Shown in pieces: positions 1 through 6,567 of a DNA stretch of 15,333 nucleotides. The notes below the pieces were generated by a model, which did no database searches, had not been told where the DNA came from, and saw only the letters and a program-made list of their open reading frames with translations. How positions within the stretch are numbered: the stretch's first letter is position 1; every line of letters starts with the position of its first letter. A program made the translations under genes and the position numbers. The DNA is from Planctomycetota bacterium. Its GTDB lineage: Bacteria; Planctomycetota; Phycisphaerae; FEN-1346. The stretch is taken from positions 1 through 15,333 of the forward strand of contig JAPLMO010000395.1 in assembly GCA_026386995.1 (NCBI GenBank), written 5' to 3'.

Positions 1-1161
1 CAGCGCACCCCCGCCTTCGAGTGGCTCCGCAGCCGGCCCTTGGCCGAGGTCGAGGACGGCAAGGTTGAGGTCGTCGGCCCGGACGTCGACAAACTTCCCG
101 AGGGCGGTAAGATGCCGCTCGGCATCATCGTCGAGGTCGCCGGGCGCAAGATGCAGCCCGACTTCGAGCCGGTCCTCGAGCGCCAGATCCACACGTACCT
201 GAACCACGCGCAGGGCCTCTTCCACATGGGCCAGCGCGACATCAACTGGGTCCGCATCTCGAAGGAAGCGTACAAGGCCGGCTTCCGTCTGGCGCACATC
301 GGCAAGATCCTCCACGCGATGCTGCACGAGCACTTCTCCAGCATCCTCGACAAGGTCCAGGTCAAGATCTACACGGACGAACGGAAAGTTCAGGAACTTC
401 ACCAGCAGGCCCGCAAGGTTTTCGAGGAACGCGACGCGCGCCTGGCCGGCATGACCGACGAGTCGGTCGACCTGTTCTATTCCTGCACGCTGTGCCAGTC
501 GTTCGCACCGAACCACCTGTGCGTCATCACGCCGCAGCGGTCGGGCCTGTGCGGTGCGTACTCGTGGCTGGACGGGCGTGCGGCGTTCGAGATCAACCCG
601 GCCGGCCCGAACCAGCCCATCCAGAAGGGCGCGGCGGTCGACGAGAAGGTCGGCCAGTGGGAGAGGGTCAACGCGTTCATCCTCGAGAAGAGCGGCGGGG
701 CGGTCGAGCGCATGAGCGCCTACTCGATGATCGTCGACCCGATGACCTCGTGCGGGTGCTTTGAGTGCATCTCGGCCGTGCTGCCCTCGACGGGCGGCAT
801 CATGATCGCCCCGCGCGAATTCGCCGACATGACGCCGTGCGGCATGAAGTTCTCGACGCTGGCCGGTACGGTGGGCGGCGGGCGGCAGGTGCCCGGCTTC
901 GTCGGCCACTCGCGGCACTACATCGCCAGCCCCAAGTTCATCAGCGCCGACGGCGGCTTCAAGCGCATCGTCTGGATGCCGAAGGTCCTCAAGGACGAGA
1001 TGCACGATGCCCTGGTGAAACGCGCCAACGAACTGGGCCTCGGCGGCGAAGAGTTCATCGGCAAGATCGCCGACGAGACCGTTGCGACCACCGAGGAACA
1101 GGTAGCCGAGTTCGTCGCCAAGGTTGGCCACCCCGTCCTCTCCATGGACCCGATGTTTTAG
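1..1161 (+). CDS. acsB: Acetyl-CoA synthase (CODH/ACS complex beta subunit), 3' part
   Basis: The frame is open from base 1 to the TAG at 1159-1161, so this is the C-terminal 386 residues of a gene that starts outside the window. The whole protein is about 730 residues in Moorella. ACS joins a methyl group delivered by the corrinoid protein, CO and CoA into acetyl-CoA in the cytoplasm. The diagnostic A-cluster is complete. A C-x2-C-x8-C-x9-C set (codons at 484, 493, 520 and 550), with the typical SF after the second Cys, binds the [4Fe-4S] cubane. The Cys-Gly-Cys at 751-759 holds the distal and bridging nickel site. The stretch around QRDINWVRISKEAYKAG is also typical of the family. A TTG at 40 is in frame but is not a start, because homology continues upstream. 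The bacterial N-terminal domain that would distinguish AcsB from archaeal CdhC is mostly missing from view. A repeat element begins at the stop codon. Confidence 0.97.
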   Translation, partial: QRTPAFEWLRSRPLAEVEDGKVEVVGPDVDKLPEGGKMPLGIIVEVAGRKMQPDFEPVLERQIHTYLNHAQGLFHMGQRDINWVRISKEAYKAGFRLAHIGKILHAMLHEHFSSILDKVQVKIYTDERKVQELHQQARKVFEERDARLAGMTDESVDLFYSCTLCQSFAPNHLCVITPQRSGLCGAYSWLDGRAAFEINPAGPNQPIQKGAAVDEKVGQWERVNAFILEKSGGAVERMSAYSMIVDPMTSCGCFECISAVLPSTGGIMIAPREFADMTPCGMKFSTLAGTVGGGRQVPGFVGHSRHYIASPKFISADGGFKRIVWMPKVLKDEMHDALVKRANELGLGGEEFIGKIADETVATTEEQVAEFVAKVGHPVLSMDPMF

Positions 1162-1308
1162 TAGTCAGTCAGAATTGAATCTGCGGGTGCCACGGCTGCG
1201 CCGTTTGCAGCCGTGGTCGTCGCCTGGGACCCCCGGCTGCAAACGGCGCAGCCGTGGCACCCGGCAGATTGGGTAATGTGCAATCTGAGTGACCCACCAG
1301 ACTAGTGC
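1159..1308. repeat. REPIN-like inverted repeat element, copy A
   Basis: A 29-bp perfect inverted repeat (1185-1213 with 1234-1262, GGGTGCCACGGCTGCGCC at the outer end) encloses a 20-nt loop. An AATCTGC/GCAGATT pair (1178-1184 and 1264-1270) lengthens the stem, with one bulged base. The left arm is itself a hairpin: 10-bp stem 1190-1199 with 1207-1216 and a 7-nt loop. This is therefore a pair of opposed REP-type units. The left flank 1159-1183 matches 13118-13142 at 21 of 25 positions, and the reverse complement of the right flank 1271-1308 matches 4599-4636 at 33 of 38. It could act as a transcription terminator or 3' mRNA stabiliser. No T-run follows the stem, so a classical intrinsic terminator is not shown. 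Confidence 0.9.
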
Positions 1309-1326
1309 GGGTGGGGAGAATTCCGG

Positions 1327-1332
1327 TATAAT
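1327..1332 (+). promoter_or_regulatory. Possible -10 element upstream of acsC
   Basis: A perfect TATAAT stands 52 nt before the acsC start in otherwise GC-rich DNA. No convincing -35 hexamer lies 16-18 nt upstream, and the TG of an extended -10 is incomplete. A T6 run follows at 1334-1339, then a small CGCCT-CTA-AGGCG hairpin at 1340-1352. This could be the start of an acsCDE transcript separate from acsB, but the evidence is one hexamer only. Confidence 0.3.
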
Positions 1333-1384
1333 GTTTTTTCGCCTCTAAGGCGGCAAGGGCACTCTACAGGAAAGGCGAATTCGG

Positions 1385-2728
1385 ATGGCACTGAGCGGAC
1401 TTGAGATCTTCAAACTCCTCCCGAAGACCAACTGCAAGAAGTGCGGGCAGCCGACCTGCCTGGCCTTCGCCATGGCGCTGGCCCAGAAGAAGGTCAGTTT
1501 GGACCAGTGCCCCGACGCCAGCGCCAATGCCCGCGAGACCCTGGCGGCCGCGGCCGCCCCGCCGATGCGCCTCATTACGTTCGGTGTCGGCGAAATGGCC
1601 GCCAAGACCGGCCAGGAGACCGTCCTTTTTCGCCACGAGGAGAAGTTCCACAGCCCGACGGTCGTGGCGATTGCGCTGCCCGACGACCTCTCGGCCGATG
1701 CCGCCGCCGCCAAGGCCAAGGCCATCCAGGCCCTCGCCTTCGAGCGGGTTGGCCAGAAGATGCCCGTCCATGCCGTGGCCGTCATCAACAAGTCCGGCGA
1801 CGCCGGCAAGTTTGCCGCCACCGCCGAACTGGCGAAGGCCACCTGCAAGGCCCTAATCCTCGTCAGCCAGAATCCCGACGCCATCAAGGCCGCCCTGGCG
1901 CATGTAAAGGACTCCAAGCCGCTCATCTGCGGCGCGACCGACACCAACGCCGCCGCCATGGCCGCCCTCGCCAAGGAAGCCAAGTGCCCGCTGGTCGCCG
2001 TTGCCGCCGATGCCGAGGCCCTGGCGGCCCTGACGGAGAAACTGAAAGGCGCCGGCTGCGAAGACCTCATCCTGTGCCTCAGCACCACCGACCGCTGGGC
2101 CGAGATGCGGGGCCTGACGCAGATCCGCCAGTTGGCCCTCAAGAAGAACTTCCGCCCGCTCGGGTTCCCGGTCATCGCCTTCGCCAACGACGGCGCGCCG
2201 GAGGCCCAGGTGACCCGCGCGGCGTCGCTCATCTGCAAGTACGCCGGCATTGTCGTGATAGACACGGTCGAGAAGTGGGCACTCTTGCCGCTCTTGACGG
2301 TGCGGCAGAACGTCTACACCGACCCGCAGAAGCCCGTCTCGGTCGAGCCGAAACTGTACGCCGTCGGCGACGCCGGTCCGAACAGCCCCGTCATGTTCAC
2401 CACCAACTTCTCGCTGACGTACTACACGGTGGAGGGCGACGTCGAGGCCAGCCGCGTGCCGTCCTGGATTATCTGCGTCGACACCGAGGGCACGAGCGTC
2501 CTGACGTCCTACTCCGGCGATAAACTGAACGAGAAGGTCGTGGCCAAGGCCATGAAGGCCGCCAACATCGAGAACGTTGTCAAGCACCGCAAACTCATCA
2601 TCCCCGGCTACGTGGCCGTCATGAGCGGCAAACTGGAAGAGGAGACGGGCTGGGAGATCATGGTCGGCCCGCGCGAGTCGAGCATTATTCCGCGGTACCT
2701 GAAGGAAGTCTGGTCAGGCCAGGGATGA
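1385..2728 (+). CDS. acsC: Corrinoid iron-sulfur protein large (gamma) subunit
   Basis: This is the 447-residue large subunit of the corrinoid iron-sulfur protein (CFeSP), matching the usual length of about 446. It carries the methyl group on its cobamide from the AcsE methyltransferase to the acetyl-CoA synthase A-cluster. The N-terminal [4Fe-4S] domain is clear: C17-x2-C20-x4-C25-x16-C42 in a KTNCKKCGQPTCLAFA context. This cluster reductively activates Co(II) to Co(I). A TIM-barrel-like middle region follows, and the cobamide-binding C-terminal domain ends in the typical GWEIMVGPRESSIIPRYLKE. A ribosome-binding site, AGGAAAGG at 1368-1375, lies 9 nt before the ATG. The next gene is the partner subunit, 50 nt downstream, so the two are almost certainly cotranscribed. 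Confidence 0.96.
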   Translation: MALSGLEIFKLLPKTNCKKCGQPTCLAFAMALAQKKVSLDQCPDASANARETLAAAAAPPMRLITFGVGEMAAKTGQETVLFRHEEKFHSPTVVAIALPDDLSADAAAAKAKAIQALAFERVGQKMPVHAVAVINKSGDAGKFAATAELAKATCKALILVSQNPDAIKAALAHVKDSKPLICGATDTNAAAMAALAKEAKCPLVAVAADAEALAALTEKLKGAGCEDLILCLSTTDRWAEMRGLTQIRQLALKKNFRPLGFPVIAFANDGAPEAQVTRAASLICKYAGIVVIDTVEKWALLPLLTVRQNVYTDPQKPVSVEPKLYAVGDAGPNSPVMFTTNFSLTYYTVEGDVEASRVPSWIICVDTEGTSVLTSYSGDKLNEKVVAKAMKAANIENVVKHRKLIIPGYVAVMSGKLEEETGWEIMVGPRESSIIPRYLKEVWSGQG

Positions 2729-2778
2729 TCCTCGTGTAACGTGGCGGCAAAGGAGACAGCAAGAGAAAGGGTGGTCAA

Positions 2779-3723
2779 ATGCCTCTACCGGCAGTTCAGG
2801 AATCGTATTCCGGCCGCGTCAACGAAGTGACCCTCGGCGGCGGCACGCGCAAGAAGACCCTCACCATCGGCGGCGCCAAGACGATCGTATACGGCGGCGA
2901 CCGCGCGGTCACCGGCAACCGGCCCGTCATTGCCATCGACGTTCTCGACGCCGCGCCGCAGGATTGGGCGCCCGTGCTGGCCGAGGCGTACGGCAACGTC
3001 CTCTCAGACCCCGCCGCATGGGCCAAAAAGGCCGTCGAGGAGTTCGGGGCGGACTTGGTGTGTGTGAAGTTCGACGGCATTCACCCCGACAAGGGCAACC
3101 TCGGCGCCGCCGAGGCGGTCGTGGTCACGAAGAAGGTCATCGGGGCGGTCGGCGTGCCGGTCATCCTCTGGGGTAGCGGCAACGACGAGAAGGACAACGC
3201 CGTCATGCCGAAGGTCTCCGAGGTCGCCAAGGGCGAGAAGGTCCTCCTCGGGACCGTCACGCAGGACAACTACAAGAGCCTGACGGCCACGGCCCTGGCC
3301 GACGGACATCTGCTCATCGCCCAGGCGCCGCTCGATATTAACATTGCCAAGCAGGTCAACATCCTCGTGTCCGACATGGGATTCCCGCTGGGATCGCTCG
3401 TGATGTTCCAGACCACGGGCACGCTGGGCTACGGCATGGAGTACGCCTACAGCATCCAGGAGCGCGAGCGCCTGGCGGCCCTGACGGGCGACAAACTCAT
3501 GGCCGCCCCCGTCATCTGCGACGTCGGTTTCGAGACGTGGCGCTGCAAGGAATCCAAGGCCGACCTGCCGCAGTGGGGTGACGCCGCCAAGCGCGGGCCG
3601 CTCTGGGAGGCCACGACGGCCGTGTCCCTGCTTCAATCGGGCGTGGACATCGTGCGGATGCGCCACCCCGGGGCCGTTGCCGTCGTCAAGGCCTACATCG
3701 ACAGCGTCTGGGGTGCAAAATAG
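2779..3723 (+). CDS. acsD: Corrinoid iron-sulfur protein small (beta) subunit
   Basis: This is the 314-residue small subunit of CFeSP (Moorella AcsD is about 320). It is a TIM-barrel partner that forms the heterodimer with AcsC and helps cradle the cobamide between subunits. Family-typical stretches include PVIAIDVLDAAP, CVKFDGIHPDK, a GSGNDEKDN motif, and MFQTTGTLGYGMEYAYSIQER near residue 215. It has no Fe-S motif, as expected. The start at 2779 is preceded by AAAGGGTGG at 2766-2774. A stronger-looking AAGGAGA at 2749-2755 is too distant and has no in-frame start nearby. It sits between acsC (50 nt) and acsE (54 nt) without intervening repeats, consistent with one transcript. Confidence 0.95.
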   Translation: MPLPAVQESYSGRVNEVTLGGGTRKKTLTIGGAKTIVYGGDRAVTGNRPVIAIDVLDAAPQDWAPVLAEAYGNVLSDPAAWAKKAVEEFGADLVCVKFDGIHPDKGNLGAAEAVVVTKKVIGAVGVPVILWGSGNDEKDNAVMPKVSEVAKGEKVLLGTVTQDNYKSLTATALADGHLLIAQAPLDINIAKQVNILVSDMGFPLGSLVMFQTTGTLGYGMEYAYSIQERERLAALTGDKLMAAPVICDVGFETWRCKESKADLPQWGDAAKRGPLWEATTAVSLLQSGVDIVRMRHPGAVAVVKAYIDSVWGAK

Positions 3724-3777
3724 CGATTATGTTTAGCCGCGAATCGAAGATGAGCGCGAACTTCCAAGGAGAATTGA

Positions 3778-4605
3778 ATGATCGCCATCGGTGAACGCAT
3801 CAACGGTCAGTTTACGGACGTCAAGCAGGCCATCGCGGACCACGATCCGGCCCCGATCATTTCCCTGGCGAAGCGCCAGACGGAAGCCGGGGCGGCGTAC
3901 CTCGACATCAACGTCGGCACCGCTGCCGCCGACCAGGAAGGCACGATCAAGTGGCTCGTCGAGGTCGCCCAGAAGGCCTCGCCGACGCCGCTGTGCCTCG
4001 ACAGCCAGAAGCCGCAGGTCATCAAGGCGGGCCTGTCGGTGTGCGATACGTCGCGGGGGGTGCTCCTTAACTCGACGCCCCTCAACAAAAAGAGCGACCC
4101 CGAAGTCCTCAATAAGTACGCCGAGATGGCCCAGTCCTCGGGCGGCAGCCTTATCGCCCTAACCATGGACCGCGAAGGCGTGCCGCAGAGCACCGACCGC
4201 CGCGTCGAGATGGCCGCCGAGATCCTCACGAAGTGCATGGAACTCGGCATCACGCCGGACCGCCTTTTCATCGACCCGATCATTCTGCCCGTCAATGTTC
4301 CGGGCGCCCAGTCGCAGCCGACGAACATCATGGCGGCCATCGACCAGATTCGCCTGATGTCCGACCCCGCGCCGCACATCACGATGGGCCTTTCGAATGT
4401 CAGCCAGGGCACCAGCGAGCGCTGCCTCATCAACCGGACGTTCCTGGCAATGGTCATGGCCCACGGGGCCGACTCGGCCATCGTGGACGTGCTGGACGAT
4501 GCACTCGTCGACATGGTCGCCACGGTCGAGATGCTGATGAACAAGCAGATATACTCCGACAGTTTCCTGAAGGCGTACCGGAGCGTCGCCGGCTCGATGC
4601 ACTAG
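3778..4605 (+). CDS. acsE: Methyltetrahydrofolate:CFeSP methyltransferase
   Basis: The 275-residue protein belongs to the pterin-binding methyltransferase family (Moorella AcsE is 262). It transfers the methyl group of 5-methyl-tetrahydrofolate to Co(I) of the corrinoid protein. This links the folate (methyl) branch to acetyl-CoA synthesis. Visible signatures are the N-terminal IGERING, YLDINVGTAA (residues 41-50), LCLDSQ with D75, a FIDPI strand with D166, and GLSNVSQG with N207. By alignment from memory the last matches the conserved Asn that activates the folate N5. AAGGAGA at 3766-3772 is a strong ribosome-binding site about 5 nt before the ATG. The final His and the TAG stop lie inside DNA shared with the repeat flank found after acsB, so the repeat may have supplied the present 3' end. 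Confidence 0.95.
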   Translation: MIAIGERINGQFTDVKQAIADHDPAPIISLAKRQTEAGAAYLDINVGTAAADQEGTIKWLVEVAQKASPTPLCLDSQKPQVIKAGLSVCDTSRGVLLNSTPLNKKSDPEVLNKYAEMAQSSGGSLIALTMDREGVPQSTDRRVEMAAEILTKCMELGITPDRLFIDPIILPVNVPGAQSQPTNIMAAIDQIRLMSDPAPHITMGLSNVSQGTSERCLINRTFLAMVMAHGADSAIVDVLDDALVDMVATVEMLMNKQIYSDSFLKAYRSVAGSMH

Positions 4606-4725
4606 TGTAGTGCGTCACTGAGATTGCACATTATCCAAGACGCTGGGTGCCACGGCTGCGCTGTTTGCAGCCGTGCTGTGCGTCGAAAGGCGGCACGGTT
4701 GCTGAACGGCGCAACCGTGGCACCC
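4599..4725. repeat. REPIN-like inverted repeat element, copy B
   Basis: This copy has the same family core as copies A and C. The left arm starts GGGTGCCACGGCTGCGC at 4645, and the imperfect right arm ends with GCAACCGTGGCACCC at 4725. The arms differ at a few positions: C/A and U-G pairs and a one-base length difference near the tips. It is therefore more decayed than copy A. The left flank 4599-4636 is 33/38 identical to the reverse complement of 1271-1308, so relative to copy A the element is inserted in the opposite orientation. The shared flank includes the acsE stop codon. The rest of this 245-nt gap holds the palindrome at 4777-4804 and a smaller one, ATAGC-GGC-GCTAT, near 4810-4822. 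Confidence 0.85.
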
Positions 4726-4776
4726 GGTACCATAATGTGGAAATGCTGCTGATCACTCGTAAGCGAGGCATCCCCG

Positions 4777-4804
4777 GCGCGGCGGGTCGGGAGACCCGCC
4801 GCGC
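4777..4804. repeat. Perfect 12-bp GC-rich hairpin
   Basis: GCGCGGCGGGTC (4777-4788) and its exact complement (4793-4804) enclose a GGGA tetraloop. It lies 47 nt before the start of the next gene. It would form a very stable RNA stem and no U-tract follows. It may be a separate short palindromic repeat family, an attenuator or a transcript end. Its sequence is unrelated to the neighbouring REPIN-like arms. Confidence 0.7.
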
Positions 4805-4850
4805 GGCACATAGCGGCGCTATCTGCGGCAGAAGGATCACGCCGGAAACC

Positions 4851-5951
4851 ATGAAACCTCTTTACATCAGCGCCACCCTTCAGGATTGCGGCAAGACGAC
4901 CGTCATCGTCGGCCTCATGGAAGCCCTGCGCAAGAGCGGCTACGACGTCGGCTACATGAAGCCCGTCGGACAGCGATACGTCCAGTTCGAAGGCGTGAAC
5001 GTCGACGAAGACGCCGTGCTCGCGCGGCACGCGTTCCACCTGACGGACGACCCCAGCGACATGAGCCCCATCGCCGTCGAGCGCGGCTTTACCGAGCGGT
5101 ACATCTACCACCGCGACCCCAAGCCGCTGGAGAAGCGTATTCTGGAGGCGTCCGGGCGGCTTCGCGCGGCCCACCACTGCCTGATTGTCGAGGGGACGGG
5201 CCACGCCGGCGTCGGCTCGTGCTTCGACCTCTCGAACGCCCGCGTGGCGCACCTGCTGGGCGCCCCGGTCGTCATCATCACCGAGGGCGGCATCGGGCGG
5301 GCCATCGACGAGGTTGCCCTCAGCCTGCACCTGTTTCGCAAGCACCACGTCCACGTCCTTGGCGTCATCCTCAACAAGACATGGCCGCAGAAACTCGAAA
5401 AGATCCAGCGGGCGGTGGCCACGGGCCTGGCGCACCTCGGAACGCGCCTGCTGGGCGTCATCCCGTTCCGGGCGCAACTCGGCTACCCGCGCATGGGGCA
5501 GATCGCGGCGGAACTGGACGGCAAGGTCCTCTGCGGCGGGCAGAACATCAACAACCCCATCGAGCATACCGTGGTCGCCGCCATGGCGCCCCAGCACGTC
5601 TGCTCCTACATCCGGCAGAACACGCTGGTCATTACGCCGGGCGACCGCATCGACAACGTCCTCATCTCCGTCACGGCGTGCCCGATCGAGCGGGGCCTGA
5701 CGCGGCCGGTGACGGGCATCCTTCTGACCGGCGGTTTCGAGCCGCCCGCCAGCATCCTGTCGCTCATCGAATCGATCGGCATTCCGGTGGTGCTGTGCCA
5801 GGACGACACGTACTCCGTGGCGGCCAGGCTCCAGGAGATGCGCTTCAAAATCCGCCCAGAGGATATGGACAAGGTCGAGGCCGCCAAGGCGCTCATCCGC
5901 GAGAATGTCAACGTTCCCGACCTCGTGGCCCGCCTGGCGGACGACACATAA
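4851..5951 (+). CDS. BioD-like P-loop NTPase with DRTGG domain (orphan Pta N-terminus-like)
   Basis: The protein has 366 residues from the ATG at 4851. The frame is open farther up to 4647, but that part runs through the repeat element and has no protein-like character. Residues 1-210 resemble the dethiobiotin synthetase/CobQ-like P-loop fold: nucleotide loop ATLQDCGKTT (9-17), YMKPVGQ at 35-41, LIVEGTGHAG at 111-120, and VILNKTWPQ for base recognition. Residues of about 219-330 look like a DRTGG domain, including LVITPGDRIDNVLIS (259-273). The same two-domain order forms the N-terminal half of long phosphotransacetylases, where it senses metabolites. Here the acetyltransferase domain is absent. 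Placement directly behind acsE suggests a role tied to acetyl-CoA metabolism, either regulatory or as a maturation NTPase, but this is inferred. A function in biotin synthesis is unlikely given the missing bio genes. The ribosome-binding site (GAAGG, 4831-4835) is distant and weak. Confidence 0.8.
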   Translation: MKPLYISATLQDCGKTTVIVGLMEALRKSGYDVGYMKPVGQRYVQFEGVNVDEDAVLARHAFHLTDDPSDMSPIAVERGFTERYIYHRDPKPLEKRILEASGRLRAAHHCLIVEGTGHAGVGSCFDLSNARVAHLLGAPVVIITEGGIGRAIDEVALSLHLFRKHHVHVLGVILNKTWPQKLEKIQRAVATGLAHLGTRLLGVIPFRAQLGYPRMGQIAAELDGKVLCGGQNINNPIEHTVVAAMAPQHVCSYIRQNTLVITPGDRIDNVLISVTACPIERGLTRPVTGILLTGGFEPPASILSLIESIGIPVVLCQDDTYSVAARLQEMRFKIRPEDMDKVEAAKALIRENVNVPDLVARLADDT

Positions 5952-5963
5952 GGCCGATGTTGC

Positions 5964-5992
5964 TTCACACAGGCGGCACGACCCCCTATACT
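5964..5992 (+). promoter_or_regulatory. Sigma70-type promoter for the formate dehydrogenase operon
   Basis: TTCACA (5964-5969) and TATACT (5987-5992) are separated by exactly 17 nt, and each hexamer matches the consensus at 5 of 6 positions. It begins 13 nt after the stop of the preceding gene and would give a leader of roughly 38 nt before the ATG at 6037. This is the best promoter match in the window. It implies that the formate dehydrogenase genes are transcribed independently of the acs genes. Confidence 0.55.
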
Positions 5993-6036
5993 GATGTGGG
6001 CGTTGCAGAGGGCCCAGCAGCCGAGGCGCGAATCGC

Positions 6037-6567
6037 ATGTCACAGAAAACGGAGACGCCGAAGAAAGCCGCCATTCCGGGGCCGGCCCAGCCAGAGATCA
6101 CGGCCCTGCTGGATGAGTTGTCCATCTCGCCCGCCTCCAACCTCATCGGCGTCCTTCAGCAGGTGCAGGACCGGTTCGGGTTCCTGCCGGCCGCGGCCCT
6201 GCGCGAGATGAGCCGCCGCATGCGTATCCCGCTCAGCCGCATCTACGGCGTGGTCTCGTTCTACGCCCAGTTCTACACCGAGCCGCGGGGTCGGCACACC
6301 GTCCGCGCCTGCCGTGGCACGGCGTGCCACGTGCGCGGCGGCAAGAAGGTGATCCAGTCCATCGGCGGCGTTTTGAACCTCGAGGATGGCGAAACGTCGG
6401 AAGACATGATGTTTTCTTTCGAGACTGTGGCGTGTCTTGGCGCTTGTGCCCTGTCGCCCGTGGTGGTCATCGACGGAACCTATTACGGCAAGGTCACGCC
6501 CCGGCGGATCGAGGCGGTCTTGAACCGAATCGTCGCAGATGAGTCCAAGAGGGAGGACGGGAAGTAA
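6037..6567 (+). CDS. nuoE: NuoE/HydC-like thioredoxin-fold [2Fe-2S] subunit
   Basis: This 176-residue protein is of the 24-kDa NuoE/HydC/HndA family. It normally docks on a NuoF-type subunit and carries one [2Fe-2S] cluster. The cluster ligands are C92-x4-C97 (ACRGTACHVRGG) and C133-x3-C137 (VACLGACALSPVV). The helical N-terminal half, with QQVQDRFGFLP and SRIYGVVSFYAQFY, is typical. The symbol denotes the family only, since no membrane complex I genes are present. The stop TAA overlaps the next start by one base (TAATG at 6565-6569), which points to translational coupling with the NuoF-type fusion. The ribosome-binding site is weak (GAGGCG, about 8 nt before the ATG). Expected role: part of the soluble NADH-handling module of the formate dehydrogenase encoded just downstream. 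Confidence 0.9.
   Translation: MSQKTETPKKAAIPGPAQPEITALLDELSISPASNLIGVLQQVQDRFGFLPAAALREMSRRMRIPLSRIYGVVSFYAQFYTEPRGRHTVRACRGTACHVRGGKKVIQSIGGVLNLEDGETSEDMMFSFETVACLGACALSPVVVIDGTYYGKVTPRRIEAVLNRIVADESKREDGK

Noticed and set aside
1334..1352. Intrinsic terminator from the T6 run and CGCCT/AGGCG hairpin
   Set aside because: The T-run precedes the hairpin on the + strand, and on the - strand it reads as A after the stem, so the order is wrong for both strands.
1162..1384. Cobalamin riboswitch before the corrinoid protein genes
   Set aside because: I looked for a B12-box-like sequence and a multi-helix layout and saw only the repeat, a TATAAT and a small hairpin.
4647..4850. N-terminal extension of the BioD-DRTGG protein
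   Set aside because: The open frame runs through repeat B and the GC palindrome and has no protein character. Homology begins at MKPLYISATL.
4602..6146. A 514-codon - strand frame over the BioD-DRTGG gene
   Set aside because: Low-complexity Arg/Asp/Val-rich translation. The + strand frame has clear P-loop and DRTGG motifs.
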